The translations under genes were made by a program, and so were the position numbers. This document shows, in pieces, positions 54,044 to 63,013 of a DNA stretch of 64,000 nt (its first letter is position 1; each line of letters starts with the position of its first letter). The notes under the pieces were generated by a model. It was not told the DNA's origin. It made no database searches and saw only the letters and a program-made list of their open reading frames with translations. This stretch comes from Alterluteimonas quercicellularis (GTDB lineage Bacteria; Pseudomonadota; Gammaproteobacteria; Xanthomonadales; Xanthomonadaceae), in assembly GCF_021191635.1 (NCBI RefSeq), contig NZ_JAIWPR010000027.1, positions 1 to 64,000 on the forward strand, in the 5' to 3' direction.

Positions 54044-57000
54044 ATGGGGAACGAGGGAAGGAGACACGCGCTCCTGGCGGCGGCGCTGGGTCTCGCGCTG
54101 CTGAGCGCCGACGCGTCCGCGCAGTCGAACGCCACCGGCAACATCTTCGGCAACACCGGCGCGGCCGGGGACCGCGTCACCATCCGCAACCTGGATACCG
54201 GCAGCGCGCGGAACCTGACCTCGGACAGCGACGGCCGCTTCCGGGCGGCGTCGCTGCCGGTGGGCCGGTACAGCGTGACGCTGGAGCGCGACGGGACCGC
54301 GGTCGCCACCCGCGAGGACGTCACGGTGCTGCTGGGGGGTGGCGCCGAGGTGTCGTTCGCCGCCGCACGGGCCACCGAGCTGGACCGGGTGGTGGTCACC
54401 GGCACGGCCGGGCCGGCCATCGACGTCTCCCAGGTCGACTCGCGCACCGTCTTCACCGCGCAGGACATCGAGAAGCTCACCGTCGCGCGCGACATCAGCG
54501 CGCTGGCCCTGCTGACGCCGGGCGCGGTGCGCGGCGATTCGCGCTACCAGGGCACCCGCGGCTTCACCGACGTCGCCTCCTTCGGCGGCTCCTCGGCGTC
54601 CGAGAACGCCTACTACATCAACGGCTACGCGGTCACCAACCCGTACACGGCGATCGGCTCGAGCACGCTGCCGTTCGGCGGCATCGCCCAGTACCAGGCC
54701 ATCACCGGCGGCTACAGCGCCGAGTTCGGGCGCGCCACCGGCGGCGTGGTGAACATCATCACCGAGCGCGGAAGCAACGAGTGGCGATTCGGCGGCCAGG
54801 TGGTCTGGGAGCCCGACGCCGGCCGCGCGGCACGCCGCAACATCTACTTCCCCGAAGGCACCGGCAGCGCCAACGCCGGCCGCATCTACCACGACCGCAG
54901 GCGGCACTACGAGGACGAGTCGCTGACCTACGCCGCCTACGTCGGCGGCCCCATCGTCCGCGACCGGCTGTTCTTCTACGCGTCGGGCGAGTTCACCGAC
55001 CGCAGCTACGACACCCTGGCCGCCAGCGCCTCGAGCACCAGCCAGACCGGCTACCGCGAGTACGACTACGAGATCCCGCGCTGGCTGACGAAGTTCGACT
55101 GGTACGTGACCGACGACCACCTGCTCGAACTGACCGCCGTCTCCGACGTCACCAAGCAGACCGACGTCTACTACGGCTACGACTACAACGCCCGCCGGAT
55201 CGACTACGGCCAAGTCTCCGGCTACGACTACGAGGACGGCGGCGAGCTCTACATCGGCAAGTACACCGGCTACCTCTCCGACGACCTGACCCTGACCGCC
55301 CTCTACGGTCGGCAGAAGCTGGATCACACCTCGCTGCAGTTCGGCCTCAATCCCGACCCCGACGCGGTCTACGTGACCGACAGCCGCCAGAACGTGCCCG
55401 CCGAGCAACGGGTGACCGGCGTGCAGCCGTTCTCGTCCACGCCCTGGCCCGACGCCTACGACAAGACCGAGGGCTACCGCCTCGACCTCGAATGGCGGAT
55501 CGGCGACCACGACATCCGGGTCGGCGTCGACCACCAGGACCTGGAGGTGCGCCGCGGCACCACGCCCACCGGCCCCGGCTACTACTGGTCCTACGGCAGC
55601 GGTGCGCCGGGCACCGCGCTCGGCGGCGGGGCGGCGATCCCTGCCAGCGGCGAGTACGTGACCCGGCGCGTGGTGGAACAGGGCGGCACCTTCAGCGTGG
55701 AGCAGTCGGCCCAGTACATCGAGGACCGGTGGCGCATCAACGACCGCTGGCTGCTGTCGCTGGGCCTGCGCAACGAGCAGTTCACGAACTACAACAGCGA
55801 GGGCCAGGCCTTCATCTCGCAACGCCACCAGCTGGCGCCCCGGCTCGGCCTGTCCTGGGACGTCCACGGCGACGCCTCGCTGAAGTTCTTCGCCAACGCC
55901 GGCCGCTATCACCTCGCGCTGCCCAACCGCACCGCGTACCGCCAGGCGCTGCCGTCCACCAACACCTCCGAGTACTTCGCCTTCGAGGGCATCGACCCGG
56001 CCACCGGCGCGCCGCTGGGCCTGACGCCGCTGGGCGACGGCCCGCACTCGCCGAACAACGAGTTCGGCCAGGCCAAGGACCCGACCTCGATCGCGGCCCG
56101 CGACATCAAGTCGCACTACCAGGACGAGCTGATCGTCGGCTTCGAGAAGCTGGTCAACGATCGCCTCAACGTCGGCACCCGCTTCGTCTACCGCGATCTC
56201 AAGAGCGCGATCGAGGACTTCTGCGACTTCCGCCCGGGCGTGGCCTGGGCCGAGGCCAACGGCATCGATCCGTGGCTGCCCGGCGGCATCGCCGACAGCT
56301 TCTGGAACTGCCGCCTGTTCAATCCCGGCGAGGACAACACCTTCGTCATCACCGACGATGCCGGCACGGTCACGGAGGTGCCGCTGACCGCCGAGGCGCT
56401 GGGCTTCCCGAAGCTCAAGCGCCGCTACCTGGGCGTCAACGTCTTCGCCGACTACCAGATCGGCGACCGCTTCCGGGGCCGCATCGACTACACCTGGTCG
56501 CACAACTACGGCAACGCGGAAGGGCAGCTGCTGTCCGACCTCGGCCAGGGCGACGTGTCCGCGACGCAGACCTACGACTTCCCGGAACTGGGCCTGCACG
56601 CCTACGGCGACCTCCCCAACGACCGCCGCCACTATCTCAAGACCTACGGCACCTACGAGATCAACCCGCAGTGGCAGGTCTCCGCCACCTTCACCCTGGC
56701 GTCCGGGCGGCCACTGAACCGGCTGGGGCGGCTGCCGGCGGAGATCTCCGCCGACGACCCGTACTTCTACGAGTACATCTACTACAACGGGCCGTACTAC
56801 TTCTTCGTCGACGGCGAGCCCTCGCCGCGAGGCAGCGCCGGCAACCTGCCGTGGACCCGGCAGCTCGACCTCGGCCTGGCCTGGCGCCCCGCCTTCGCCG
56901 GCGGCCGGCTGCAGGTGCGCGGCGACGTGTTCAACGTGCTCGACGGCCAGACCGTGCAGAACGTCACCGAGTACTGGGAATGGCCCAGCGACGGCGACAT

Positions 57001-57076
57001 CTACCAGTACGCGCACCAGCCCCTGAGCTACCAGGCGCCGCGCGCGTTCCGGTTCCAGGTCCGATACGACTACTGA
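54044..57076 (+). CDS. TonB-dependent receptor with N-terminal carboxypeptidase-regulatory-like domain (Oar-like)
   Basis: The 1010-residue outer-membrane protein has a signal peptide ending near DASAQ (residue 27). A carboxypeptidase-regulatory-like beta-sandwich lies at about 30-110 (VTIRNLDTGSARNLTSDSDGRFRAASLPVGRYSVTL). The plug domain (about 118-250) has VVVTGTAGPAIDVS, ALALLTPGAV, YYINGYAVTN and YSAEFGRATGGVVNIITERG. The large barrel contains VGGPIVRDRLFFYASGE, a motif typical of Oar-like receptors. Loops are rich in Tyr and Asp; the protein ends in Tyr rather than Phe. Substrate is unknown; Oar-like proteins are linked to peptide or protein uptake and to secretion. Divergent from thiC. 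Confidence 0.9.
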   Translation: MGNEGRRHALLAAALGLALLSADASAQSNATGNIFGNTGAAGDRVTIRNLDTGSARNLTSDSDGRFRAASLPVGRYSVTLERDGTAVATREDVTVLLGGGAEVSFAAARATELDRVVVTGTAGPAIDVSQVDSRTVFTAQDIEKLTVARDISALALLTPGAVRGDSRYQGTRGFTDVASFGGSSASENAYYINGYAVTNPYTAIGSSTLPFGGIAQYQAITGGYSAEFGRATGGVVNIITERGSNEWRFGGQVVWEPDAGRAARRNIYFPEGTGSANAGRIYHDRRRHYEDESLTYAAYVGGPIVRDRLFFYASGEFTDRSYDTLAASASSTSQTGYREYDYEIPRWLTKFDWYVTDDHLLELTAVSDVTKQTDVYYGYDYNARRIDYGQVSGYDYEDGGELYIGKYTGYLSDDLTLTALYGRQKLDHTSLQFGLNPDPDAVYVTDSRQNVPAEQRVTGVQPFSSTPWPDAYDKTEGYRLDLEWRIGDHDIRVGVDHQDLEVRRGTTPTGPGYYWSYGSGAPGTALGGGAAIPASGEYVTRRVVEQGGTFSVEQSAQYIEDRWRINDRWLLSLGLRNEQFTNYNSEGQAFISQRHQLAPRLGLSWDVHGDASLKFFANAGRYHLALPNRTAYRQALPSTNTSEYFAFEGIDPATGAPLGLTPLGDGPHSPNNEFGQAKDPTSIAARDIKSHYQDELIVGFEKLVNDRLNVGTRFVYRDLKSAIEDFCDFRPGVAWAEANGIDPWLPGGIADSFWNCRLFNPGEDNTFVITDDAGTVTEVPLTAEALGFPKLKRRYLGVNVFADYQIGDRFRGRIDYTWSHNYGNAEGQLLSDLGQGDVSATQTYDFPELGLHAYGDLPNDRRHYLKTYGTYEINPQWQVSATFTLASGRPLNRLGRLPAEISADDPYFYEYIYYNGPYYFFVDGEPSPRGSAGNLPWTRQLDLGLAWRPAFAGGRLQVRGDVFNVLDGQTVQNVTEYWEWPSDGDIYQYAHQPLSYQAPRAFRFQVRYDY

Positions 57077-57188
57077 GCGCGGTCGCCGCGACACGCTCGC
57101 CCCTCCTTCCCGGCCCGCCACTCGCGGGCCGCTCTTTTCTCCCGGACAGCCGAAGGCGACGCCCGGCCCTTGAACACCCGCGCGGATT

Positions 57189-57212
57189 CGATATATTCGA
57201 GAAAATATATCG
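57189..57212. promoter_or_regulatory. Mo-box-like palindrome (candidate ModE operator) upstream of a TonB-dependent receptor
   Basis: CGATATAT (57189-57196), eight-base spacer, ATATATCG (57205-57212): a perfect inverted repeat in otherwise very GC-rich DNA, 40 bases before the ATG at 57253. ModE operators have the form CGnTATAT-spacer-ATATAnCG, and a ModE-type regulator is encoded 5 kb downstream at 62307-62681. Binding is inferred from motif and context. Confidence 0.65.
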
Positions 57213-57252
57213 ACCGCGGCCACGCCCGGACCGCGGCAGGGGAGCTTCCGGA

Positions 57253-59313
57253 ATGACCGTGCCGTTCCACCGCGGCGGCCTCGCCGCCGCCGTCGCCTGC
57301 GCGCTGGCCGCGCCGCCGTGCTTCGCCCAGGCCGCCGACGCGGGCGATACGTTCACCCTCGGCCGCCTCACCGTGACCGGCGAGCGCATCGCCCCCGGGG
57401 TGGGCGACGAGGTGATCGAGCGCGAGGAACTGTGGCGCTTCGACGCCCCCACCCTGGTCGACGCGGTCAAGCTCGTGCCCGGCGTGACCGCGACCCAGGA
57501 CGGCAACGGCCGGCGCAACGAGCACGACATCCTGATCCGCGGCTTCGGCCGCTGGCAGGTGCCGCTGTCGATCGACGGCGTGCGCATCTACCTGCCCGCC
57601 GACAACCGCCTCGACTTCCGCCGCTTCCTCACCGCCGACCTGGCCGAGATCCAGGTCCGCAAGGGCTACGTGTCGGTCATCGACGGGCCCGGCGCGATGG
57701 GCGGCGCGATCAACCTGGTCACGCGCAAGCCGACCCGCGCGTTCGAATCGCAGTTCCAGGCCGGCGTGGACCTGGGCCGCGACGGCAGCCACGACGCCTG
57801 GAACGGCTACGCCTCGGTCGGCACCCGGCGCGAGCGCTTCTACGCCCACGCCAGCGTCGGCTACCAGGACCGCAAGCACTGGCGCCTGCCCGGCGACTAC
57901 GCGCCGACCTCGATCCAGGGCGCGGGCGCGCGCGACCGCTCGGCCAGCCGCGACTCGCGGGTCAACCTCAAGCTCGGCTTCGTGCCCAACGCCACCGACG
58001 AGTACACCCTCAGCTACACCCGCCAGGACGGCAGCAAGGGCGCGCCGCTCAACGTCCACAACGACCCGCCGAACCCGCCCAACAGCTACTGGGACTGGCC
58101 GACCTGGGACATCGGCAACCTGTACTTCCTCTCGCACACCCGGCTGGGCGGAACGGCGTTCCTGAAGACGAAGCTGTTCCACAACACCTTCGACAACGTG
58201 CTCGACGCCTACGACGACGGCACCTACACCACGCAGTCCAACAACGGCCGCTTCCGCAGCGTCTACGACGACGAGGGCTACGGCGGCAGCGTGGAGTTCG
58301 GCTTCCGCCCGACGCCCGGCGGCGAGACCCGGCTGGCCGCGCACTGGCGCAGCGACCGCCACGCCGAGTACAGCCTCAACCGCCCGACCCACCCCACGCT
58401 GAGCAGCCGCGAGCCGACCCAGCACAGCCGCGAGGACACCTGGTCGCTGGCGGCGGAGCACGCCTGGCGCGCCGGCGACGCGCTCGACTTCGTGGCCGGC
58501 GCCAGCTACGACCGCAACGAGGTCAAGCTGGCCGAGGACTACGATGCGGCGCGCGGCGTGTACGCCTACCCGACCGGCGGCAGCGACGCCTGGAACGGGC
58601 AGGCCGCGGTGCACTGGACGCCCGCGGCGGGTTCCCGCCTCGGCCTGAGCCTGTCCTCGCGCACGCGCTTCCCGACCAGCTTCGAGCGCTTCAGCACCCG
58701 CTTCGGCACCGCGATCCCCAACCCCGACCTGTCCAGCGAGCGCGGCACCCAGCTGGAACTGTCCTGGCGGCGGGAACTGTCCGAGGATGCGCGCTTCGAG
58801 GCGGCGGTGTTCTACGCCGACATCGCCGACATGATCCAGACCGTCGTCGTCGAGCCCGGCCCGCCGCAGACCACCCAGACCCGCAACGTCGGCGACGGCG
58901 AGTCCTACGGCGTCGAGCTGGGCGGCCAGGCGCGCGTGGCCGACGCGCTCGTCGTCGGCGGCCACTACACCTGGCTGCGCCGGGTCATCCGCGACCCGCT
59001 GCAGCCCGGCTACCGGCCGGTCGGCACGCCGTCTCACCAGGCGCTGCTCTACGCCAGCTGGACGCCGTGGGCGGCGTGGACGTTCACGCCGAGCCTCGAG
59101 TACGCCGGCGACCGCTGGAGCGACGGCCCCGGCGGCGGCTACCTGCGCACCGGCCGCTACACGCTCGCCGGCCTGCAGGCCGAGTGGCAGGCGCGGCCCG
59201 GGCTGCGCTTCGCCGTGGGCGGCCGCAACCTGCTCGACGAGGCCTACGAACTGGCCTGGGGCTTCCCCGACCAGGGGCGCTCGTTCTACGCCAAGGTGCA
59301 GGTCGGCTTCTAG
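57253..59313 (+). CDS. TonB-dependent receptor, possibly for a molybdenum/tungsten or metal-chelate substrate
   Basis: The 686-residue outer-membrane transporter starts MTVPFHRGGLAAAVACALAAPPCFAQ, with cleavage after CFA. The TonB-box region DTFTLGRLTVTGERI comes next. The plug (about 48-160) has LVDAVKLVPGVTATQDGNGRRNEHDILIRGFGRWQVPLSIDGVRIYLP and GPGAMGGAINLVTRKP. A 22-strand barrel follows and ends FYAKVQVGF with terminal Phe. The size and NEHDILIRGFGRWQVPL style fit metal-chelate or vitamin-type receptors rather than the large carbohydrate receptors nearby. A Mo-box-like palindrome lies 40 bases upstream. The substrate assignment is hypothesis. The TAG stop is provided by a REP-like palindrome. 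Confidence 0.88.
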   Translation: MTVPFHRGGLAAAVACALAAPPCFAQAADAGDTFTLGRLTVTGERIAPGVGDEVIEREELWRFDAPTLVDAVKLVPGVTATQDGNGRRNEHDILIRGFGRWQVPLSIDGVRIYLPADNRLDFRRFLTADLAEIQVRKGYVSVIDGPGAMGGAINLVTRKPTRAFESQFQAGVDLGRDGSHDAWNGYASVGTRRERFYAHASVGYQDRKHWRLPGDYAPTSIQGAGARDRSASRDSRVNLKLGFVPNATDEYTLSYTRQDGSKGAPLNVHNDPPNPPNSYWDWPTWDIGNLYFLSHTRLGGTAFLKTKLFHNTFDNVLDAYDDGTYTTQSNNGRFRSVYDDEGYGGSVEFGFRPTPGGETRLAAHWRSDRHAEYSLNRPTHPTLSSREPTQHSREDTWSLAAEHAWRAGDALDFVAGASYDRNEVKLAEDYDAARGVYAYPTGGSDAWNGQAAVHWTPAAGSRLGLSLSSRTRFPTSFERFSTRFGTAIPNPDLSSERGTQLELSWRRELSEDARFEAAVFYADIADMIQTVVVEPGPPQTTQTRNVGDGESYGVELGGQARVADALVVGGHYTWLRRVIRDPLQPGYRPVGTPSHQALLYASWTPWAAWTFTPSLEYAGDRWSDGPGGGYLRTGRYTLAGLQAEWQARPGLRFAVGGRNLLDEAYELAWGFPDQGRSFYAKVQVGF

Positions 59314-59393
59314 GCGCGCGCCCGCGCGCGATGCTCTTTCGTCCGGCGCCTGCAGGCAACCAAGAAAAGCGTCGCGCGCGAGCGCGCTCCTAC
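59310..59393. repeat. Paired inverted REP-like palindromes after the receptor gene
   Basis: Left unit CTAGGCGCGCGCCCGCGCG at 59310 (with the receptor's TAG), right unit inverted at about 59371-59393 ending GCGCTCCTAC. The spacer begins ATGCTCTTT as in the other pairs. Confidence 0.88.
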
Positions 59394-59551
59394 AGGCCGA
59401 TACGGCTACGCGGACGGGCACCGCGGACCGAGCGGCCAGGACGATCGGGAACCGAATGAGGTAAGGACGATAAATCATTTTGGACCGATCCAATGCGGGT
59501 TACATATTGATCGCTTCTCCATGACGCCTGCCGGCGGACGAGACAGCATCG

Positions 59552-62323
59552 ATGACGCCCCCGCAGCTTCAGCCCCCGCATCGCCGCTCCACGCCGATCC
59601 GCCGAACCCTGCTGTCGGCAGCCCTCACCGGCGGCCTGGGCCTGGCCACCCAGGCCGCCGCCCAGGCGCCGGTCGACGACCGGGCACGCGACGCCGCCGC
59701 CACGCCGCAGGACGCCGGGTCTCCGGGCGGGCAGGTCGTCGAGATCGATCGCGTGACCGTCTCGGCAGCGTCGCGGATCAGCCGGCCGGGGTTCGACGCC
59801 CCGACCCCGACCACGAGCCTGGATGCCGAGGAACTGCAGGTCGGCGCCCGCTCCAACATCGCCGCGTTCCTCAACGAACTTCCGCAGTTCAAGAACACCT
59901 CCTCGCCACGCACCGACGGCACCGTCCAGGGCGGCGCCCGCGCACCGGTCGACCTGCGCGGACTGGGCAGCGGCCGGACCCTGGTGCTGCTCGACGGCCG
60001 GCGCTTCAAGGGCGACGACGACCTCAACACCGTTCCCTCGATCCTGGTCGGCGGCGCCGACGTCGTGACCGGCGGCGCGTCCGCGGCATGGGGCTCGGGC
60101 GCGGTGGCCGGCGTGGTCAACCTGACGATCGACGAACGGCTCGTCGGGGCCAAGGTCGACCTGCGCACCGGCATCTCCGACGACAACGACGCCGAGGAAC
60201 AGGCCTTCGGGGTCGCCGTGGGAAGCGCGTTCGCCGGCGGCCGCGGCCACGTGGTGTTCGGCGCCGAGTACTACAACAACGAGGGCATCACGCCCCGGAC
60301 CCGCCGCGAGCACTTCGGGCGCTGGTCGCAGATCTCGAATGGCGACGGCACCTTCACCATCACCCCGGACGTCCGCTCCGCGACCGCCGTCGTGGGCGGC
60401 GTGATCCGCTCCGGCGTGCTGTCGGGCAAGGCCTTCAACCCGGATGGCACCCTGCGCGACCACGACTTCGGCCGCGTCGTCGGCAGTTCGTCGATCGGCG
60501 GCGACGGCCCGGCCCTGGACGACTACGCCGCACTGCTGGTCCCCAGCCGCAACTACCGCCTGCTCGGGCGGGCGATCTACGACGTCACCGACTCGGTCAA
60601 GCTGACCGCGCAGGTCCGCCACGCGCGCGCCTACGGCGACTTCAAGCGGTTCTTCGACAACGACACCACGCCGCTGACCATCGGCATCGACAATGCCTTC
60701 CTGCCCGAGGCCGTGCGATCGACCTTGCAGGCGGCCGGCGAGACCAGCTTCCGGCTCGGCCGCTGGAACAGCGACTACGGCTGGCCCGACCTGGACTACG
60801 ACCGCAGGATCGACGAGTTCACGGTCGCCCTGGACGGCCGGATCGGCGACACATGGCGCTGGGACACCCACTACAGCCACGGCGAGTACGCAGGACGCTG
60901 GTCGACCCCCGGCTTCCTGCTCCGTGAGAACTACGCCCTGGCCGTGGACTCGGTGATCGACCCGGCCACCGGGCAAGCGGTCTGCCGCATCGCCCTGACC
61001 GACCCCGGCACCGACTGCGTGCCGCTCAATGTGTTCGGCGACGGCGCGGCCTCGGCCGAGGCGATCGCCTATGTCCAGGGCCACCCCTGGCGCCAGGAGC
61101 GCGAGCGCCTGGACGTGGCCGGCCTGGGCTTCCAGGGCGACTGGCTGCAACTGCCGGCCGGCCCGCTGTCGGTCAGCTTCGGCCTGGACCTGCGCCGGGA
61201 GGAGATCGTGCACCGGGTCAGCGCGGAAGACGAGGCCGGCGCGCATCGGCTGATCAACTACTTCCCGTTGTCGGGCTCCTACCTGGTACGCGAAGCCTTC
61301 GGCGAAGCCCTGATCCCGCTGGTGGCGAACGCCGGCGTCCTCAACGACCTCGAACTGAACCTGGCCGCGCGCTTCAGCGACTACGACACCGTCGGCGGCG
61401 TCTGGCAGTGGAAGGTCGGCGCGACCAACGAGTTCTTCCCCGGCTTCAAGGGCAGGACCTCGCTCTCGCGCGACGTCCGCGCGCCCGGCATCGGCGAACT
61501 CTACGCCACCGGCGGCATCGCGTTCGGCACCGTCGCCGATCCGTTCACCGGCACCAACGTCGCCTACACCTCCTACAGCGGCGGCAACCCGGACCTGACC
61601 CCGGAGGAATCGGATACGTTCACGATCGGGGTCAGCTACTCCCCGCCCGCCATCGCGGGGCTGAGCGTTTCGCTGGACTACTTCTCGATCGACATCGACC
61701 AGGTCATCACCACGGTCGGCATCTCCGATGCGCTGGGCCGCTGCTTCAACGGCAACCAGGCCCTGTGCGACCAGATCACCCGCCTGGCCGACGGCAGCAT
61801 CGCGTTCCAGTCGGTCCCCGTGAACCTCGCCCACTACACCACCGACGGCATCGACCTCGACATCGCCTACGCCACACCGGCCAGCAGGCTCATCCCGTCC
61901 CTGGGCGGCGGACTGAACTTCCGCCTGCTCGGCAGCTGGATCCACAGCCTCAAGACCGACGACGGCATCGCCGAAATCGAGTACGTCGACAACCTGGGCT
62001 CGGGCCTGGGCGTGCCCCGCCTGCAGTTCAGCGGCCTGGCGTCCTACCAGGGCAACCGCTTCGGCGGCAATGTCCGGGTCCGCCACATCGCCGCCGGCAA
62101 CCAGTCCAACACCGTCGCCATCACCAACAACCACATCGGCAGCCACACCTATTTCGATCTCGGGCTCAGGGCCCGGCTGCGCGACAGCCTGTCGTCGCAG
62201 GTCGAGCTGTACGCGAACGTCAACAACCTCTTCGACAAGGCGCCGCCGATCGGCGCCTTCAACGCCCGCTACCACGACGTGATCGGCCGCTACTACACCC
62301 TGGGGCTCAGGCTGAACTTCTGA
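59552..62323 (+). CDS. TonB-dependent receptor
   Basis: The 923-residue outer-membrane transporter starts MTPPQLQPPHRRSTPIRRTLL with a long basic n-region and a signal peptide ending near TQAAAQ (residue 38). VVEIDRVTVSAASRISR leads into the plug (about 75-200), which has IAAFLNELPQF, VDLRGLGSGRTLVLLDGRR and ASAAWGSGAVAGVVNLTID. The barrel includes GRTSLSRDVRAPGIGELYATGG and GGNPDLTPEESDTFTIG, and ends TLGLRLNF with terminal Phe. The RGLGSGRTLVLLDGRR style resembles the receptor at 43439 and carbohydrate or peptide receptors of the family. Its 3' end overlaps that of the convergent modE-like gene by 17 bases. Confidence 0.92.
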   Translation: MTPPQLQPPHRRSTPIRRTLLSAALTGGLGLATQAAAQAPVDDRARDAAATPQDAGSPGGQVVEIDRVTVSAASRISRPGFDAPTPTTSLDAEELQVGARSNIAAFLNELPQFKNTSSPRTDGTVQGGARAPVDLRGLGSGRTLVLLDGRRFKGDDDLNTVPSILVGGADVVTGGASAAWGSGAVAGVVNLTIDERLVGAKVDLRTGISDDNDAEEQAFGVAVGSAFAGGRGHVVFGAEYYNNEGITPRTRREHFGRWSQISNGDGTFTITPDVRSATAVVGGVIRSGVLSGKAFNPDGTLRDHDFGRVVGSSSIGGDGPALDDYAALLVPSRNYRLLGRAIYDVTDSVKLTAQVRHARAYGDFKRFFDNDTTPLTIGIDNAFLPEAVRSTLQAAGETSFRLGRWNSDYGWPDLDYDRRIDEFTVALDGRIGDTWRWDTHYSHGEYAGRWSTPGFLLRENYALAVDSVIDPATGQAVCRIALTDPGTDCVPLNVFGDGAASAEAIAYVQGHPWRQERERLDVAGLGFQGDWLQLPAGPLSVSFGLDLRREEIVHRVSAEDEAGAHRLINYFPLSGSYLVREAFGEALIPLVANAGVLNDLELNLAARFSDYDTVGGVWQWKVGATNEFFPGFKGRTSLSRDVRAPGIGELYATGGIAFGTVADPFTGTNVAYTSYSGGNPDLTPEESDTFTIGVSYSPPAIAGLSVSLDYFSIDIDQVITTVGISDALGRCFNGNQALCDQITRLADGSIAFQSVPVNLAHYTTDGIDLDIAYATPASRLIPSLGGGLNFRLLGSWIHSLKTDDGIAEIEYVDNLGSGLGVPRLQFSGLASYQGNRFGGNVRVRHIAAGNQSNTVAITNNHIGSHTYFDLGLRARLRDSLSSQVELYANVNNLFDKAPPIGAFNARYHDVIGRYYTLGLRLNF

Positions 62324-62681
62324 GCGCGTGCTTCAGGCGCCGGCGCAGCTGCGCGATCTCCCCGGCCGCGGCGTCGGCGCTGCGCGCCTCGATGCGGCGG
62401 TACAGCGCCAGCACCTCCTCGCCCATCGGGGTCAGGCTGGCCCCGCCGCCGCCGCTGCCGCCCTTGCTGGTCTGCACGACCGGCTCGCTGAAGTAGCGGT
62501 TCATGGCGTCGATCAGGTCCCAGGCGCGCTTGTAGCTCATCTCCATCCGGCGCCCGGCCGCGGAGATCGACCCGGTCTCGCGGATGCCCTCCAGCAGGTC
62601 CGCCTTGCCGGGCCCGAGCACGACGTCGGGCCCGAACACCACCCGCAGCCGCAGCCGCCCCGCCCCGTCCGGTCCCGTCAC
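62307..62681 (-). CDS. ModE-type molybdate-responsive regulator, DNA-binding domain only
   Basis: The GTG start at 62681, preceded by GAGGAGG six bases upstream, gives 124 residues. The whole protein is the LysR-like winged helix of ModE: LLEGIRETGSISAAGRRMEMSYKRAWDLIDAMNRYF, then VVQTSKGGSGGGGASLTPMGEEVLALYRRIE. The C-terminal molybdate-binding MOP domains of full ModE (about 260 residues) are absent, so it may not sense molybdate itself or may need a partner. It overlaps the 3' end of the receptor gene on the other strand. A fitting palindrome lies at 57189-57212. Confidence 0.88.
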   Translation of the reverse strand: MTGPDGAGRLRLRVVFGPDVVLGPGKADLLEGIRETGSISAAGRRMEMSYKRAWDLIDAMNRYFSEPVVQTSKGGSGGGGASLTPMGEEVLALYRRIEARSADAAAGEIAQLRRRLKHALRSSA

Positions 62682-62778
62682 GTTGGTCCTCCTCGTCCCG
62701 CGTCGTGCGGATGATAGCCACCGCCCGCGGCGCGCAGCCCTTGACGCGGCGCAGCAGGGTCGGGTATTGCTGTCGCCC

Positions 62779-62919
62779 ATGCCGCACCCCCACGCCGCCG
62801 CCGATTTCCGCATCCCGCACGCCGCGGGCCGGACGACGGCCGCGTCCGCCACCACCGTCATGACCTTCACCGGCACCGGTACCACCGGCCCCGGGATGCG
62901 GACGCGCGCACGCAGTTGA
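62779..62919 (+). CDS. thrL: Threonine-rich leader peptide upstream of thrA
   Basis: The 46-codon ORF has 10 Thr, seven of them in the 15 codons SATTVMTFTGTGTTG. It ends about 95 bases before the thrA start and abuts a set of competing hairpins. This is the architecture of thr operon attenuation as in E. coli thrL. A shorter version starting at the ATG at 62860 (MTFTGTGTTGPGMRTRARS, 19 residues) is equally likely, since no clear ribosome site fixes the start. It also covers part of the 332-base spacer 62682-63013, which holds no other gene. Confidence 0.68.
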   Translation: MPHPHAAADFRIPHAAGRTTAASATTVMTFTGTGTTGPGMRTRARS

Positions 62920-62995
62920 CCTGACCCTGCCGCTCCGCTTCCCGCCCCCGGGAACGCGGACGCTTCAGGTCCCCGCCCGAACGAGAACGCGGAGC
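62918..62995 (+). promoter_or_regulatory. Attenuator-like competing hairpins before thrA
   Basis: Starting at the leader stop codon, GACCTGA (62918-62924) pairs with TCAGGTC (62965-62971). Within it a strong stem TCCGC-TTCCCG / CGGGAA-C-GCGGA forms at 62934-62960. GCTCCGC (62932-62938) can instead pair with GCGGAGC (62989-62995), so the two structures exclude each other. No T-run follows, so control may act through Rho or translation. Confidence 0.55.
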
Positions 62996-63013
62996 CCCTA
63001 CCGGAGCTTCCCG

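Noticed and set aside
53996..57223. A 1075-codon minus-strand frame across the Oar-like receptor
   Set aside because: Val/Gly/Ala/Asp-rich shadow of the receptor gene with no recognisable domain.
59460..59515. A second Mo-box upstream of the receptor at 59552
   Set aside because: CGATAAAT and ATATTGATCG are present but imperfect and about 28 bases apart, which does not fit a ModE operator.
59390..62275. A 961-codon minus-strand frame opposite the last receptor
   Set aside because: It has the same shadow character; the plus-strand gene has signal peptide, plug and C-terminal Phe.
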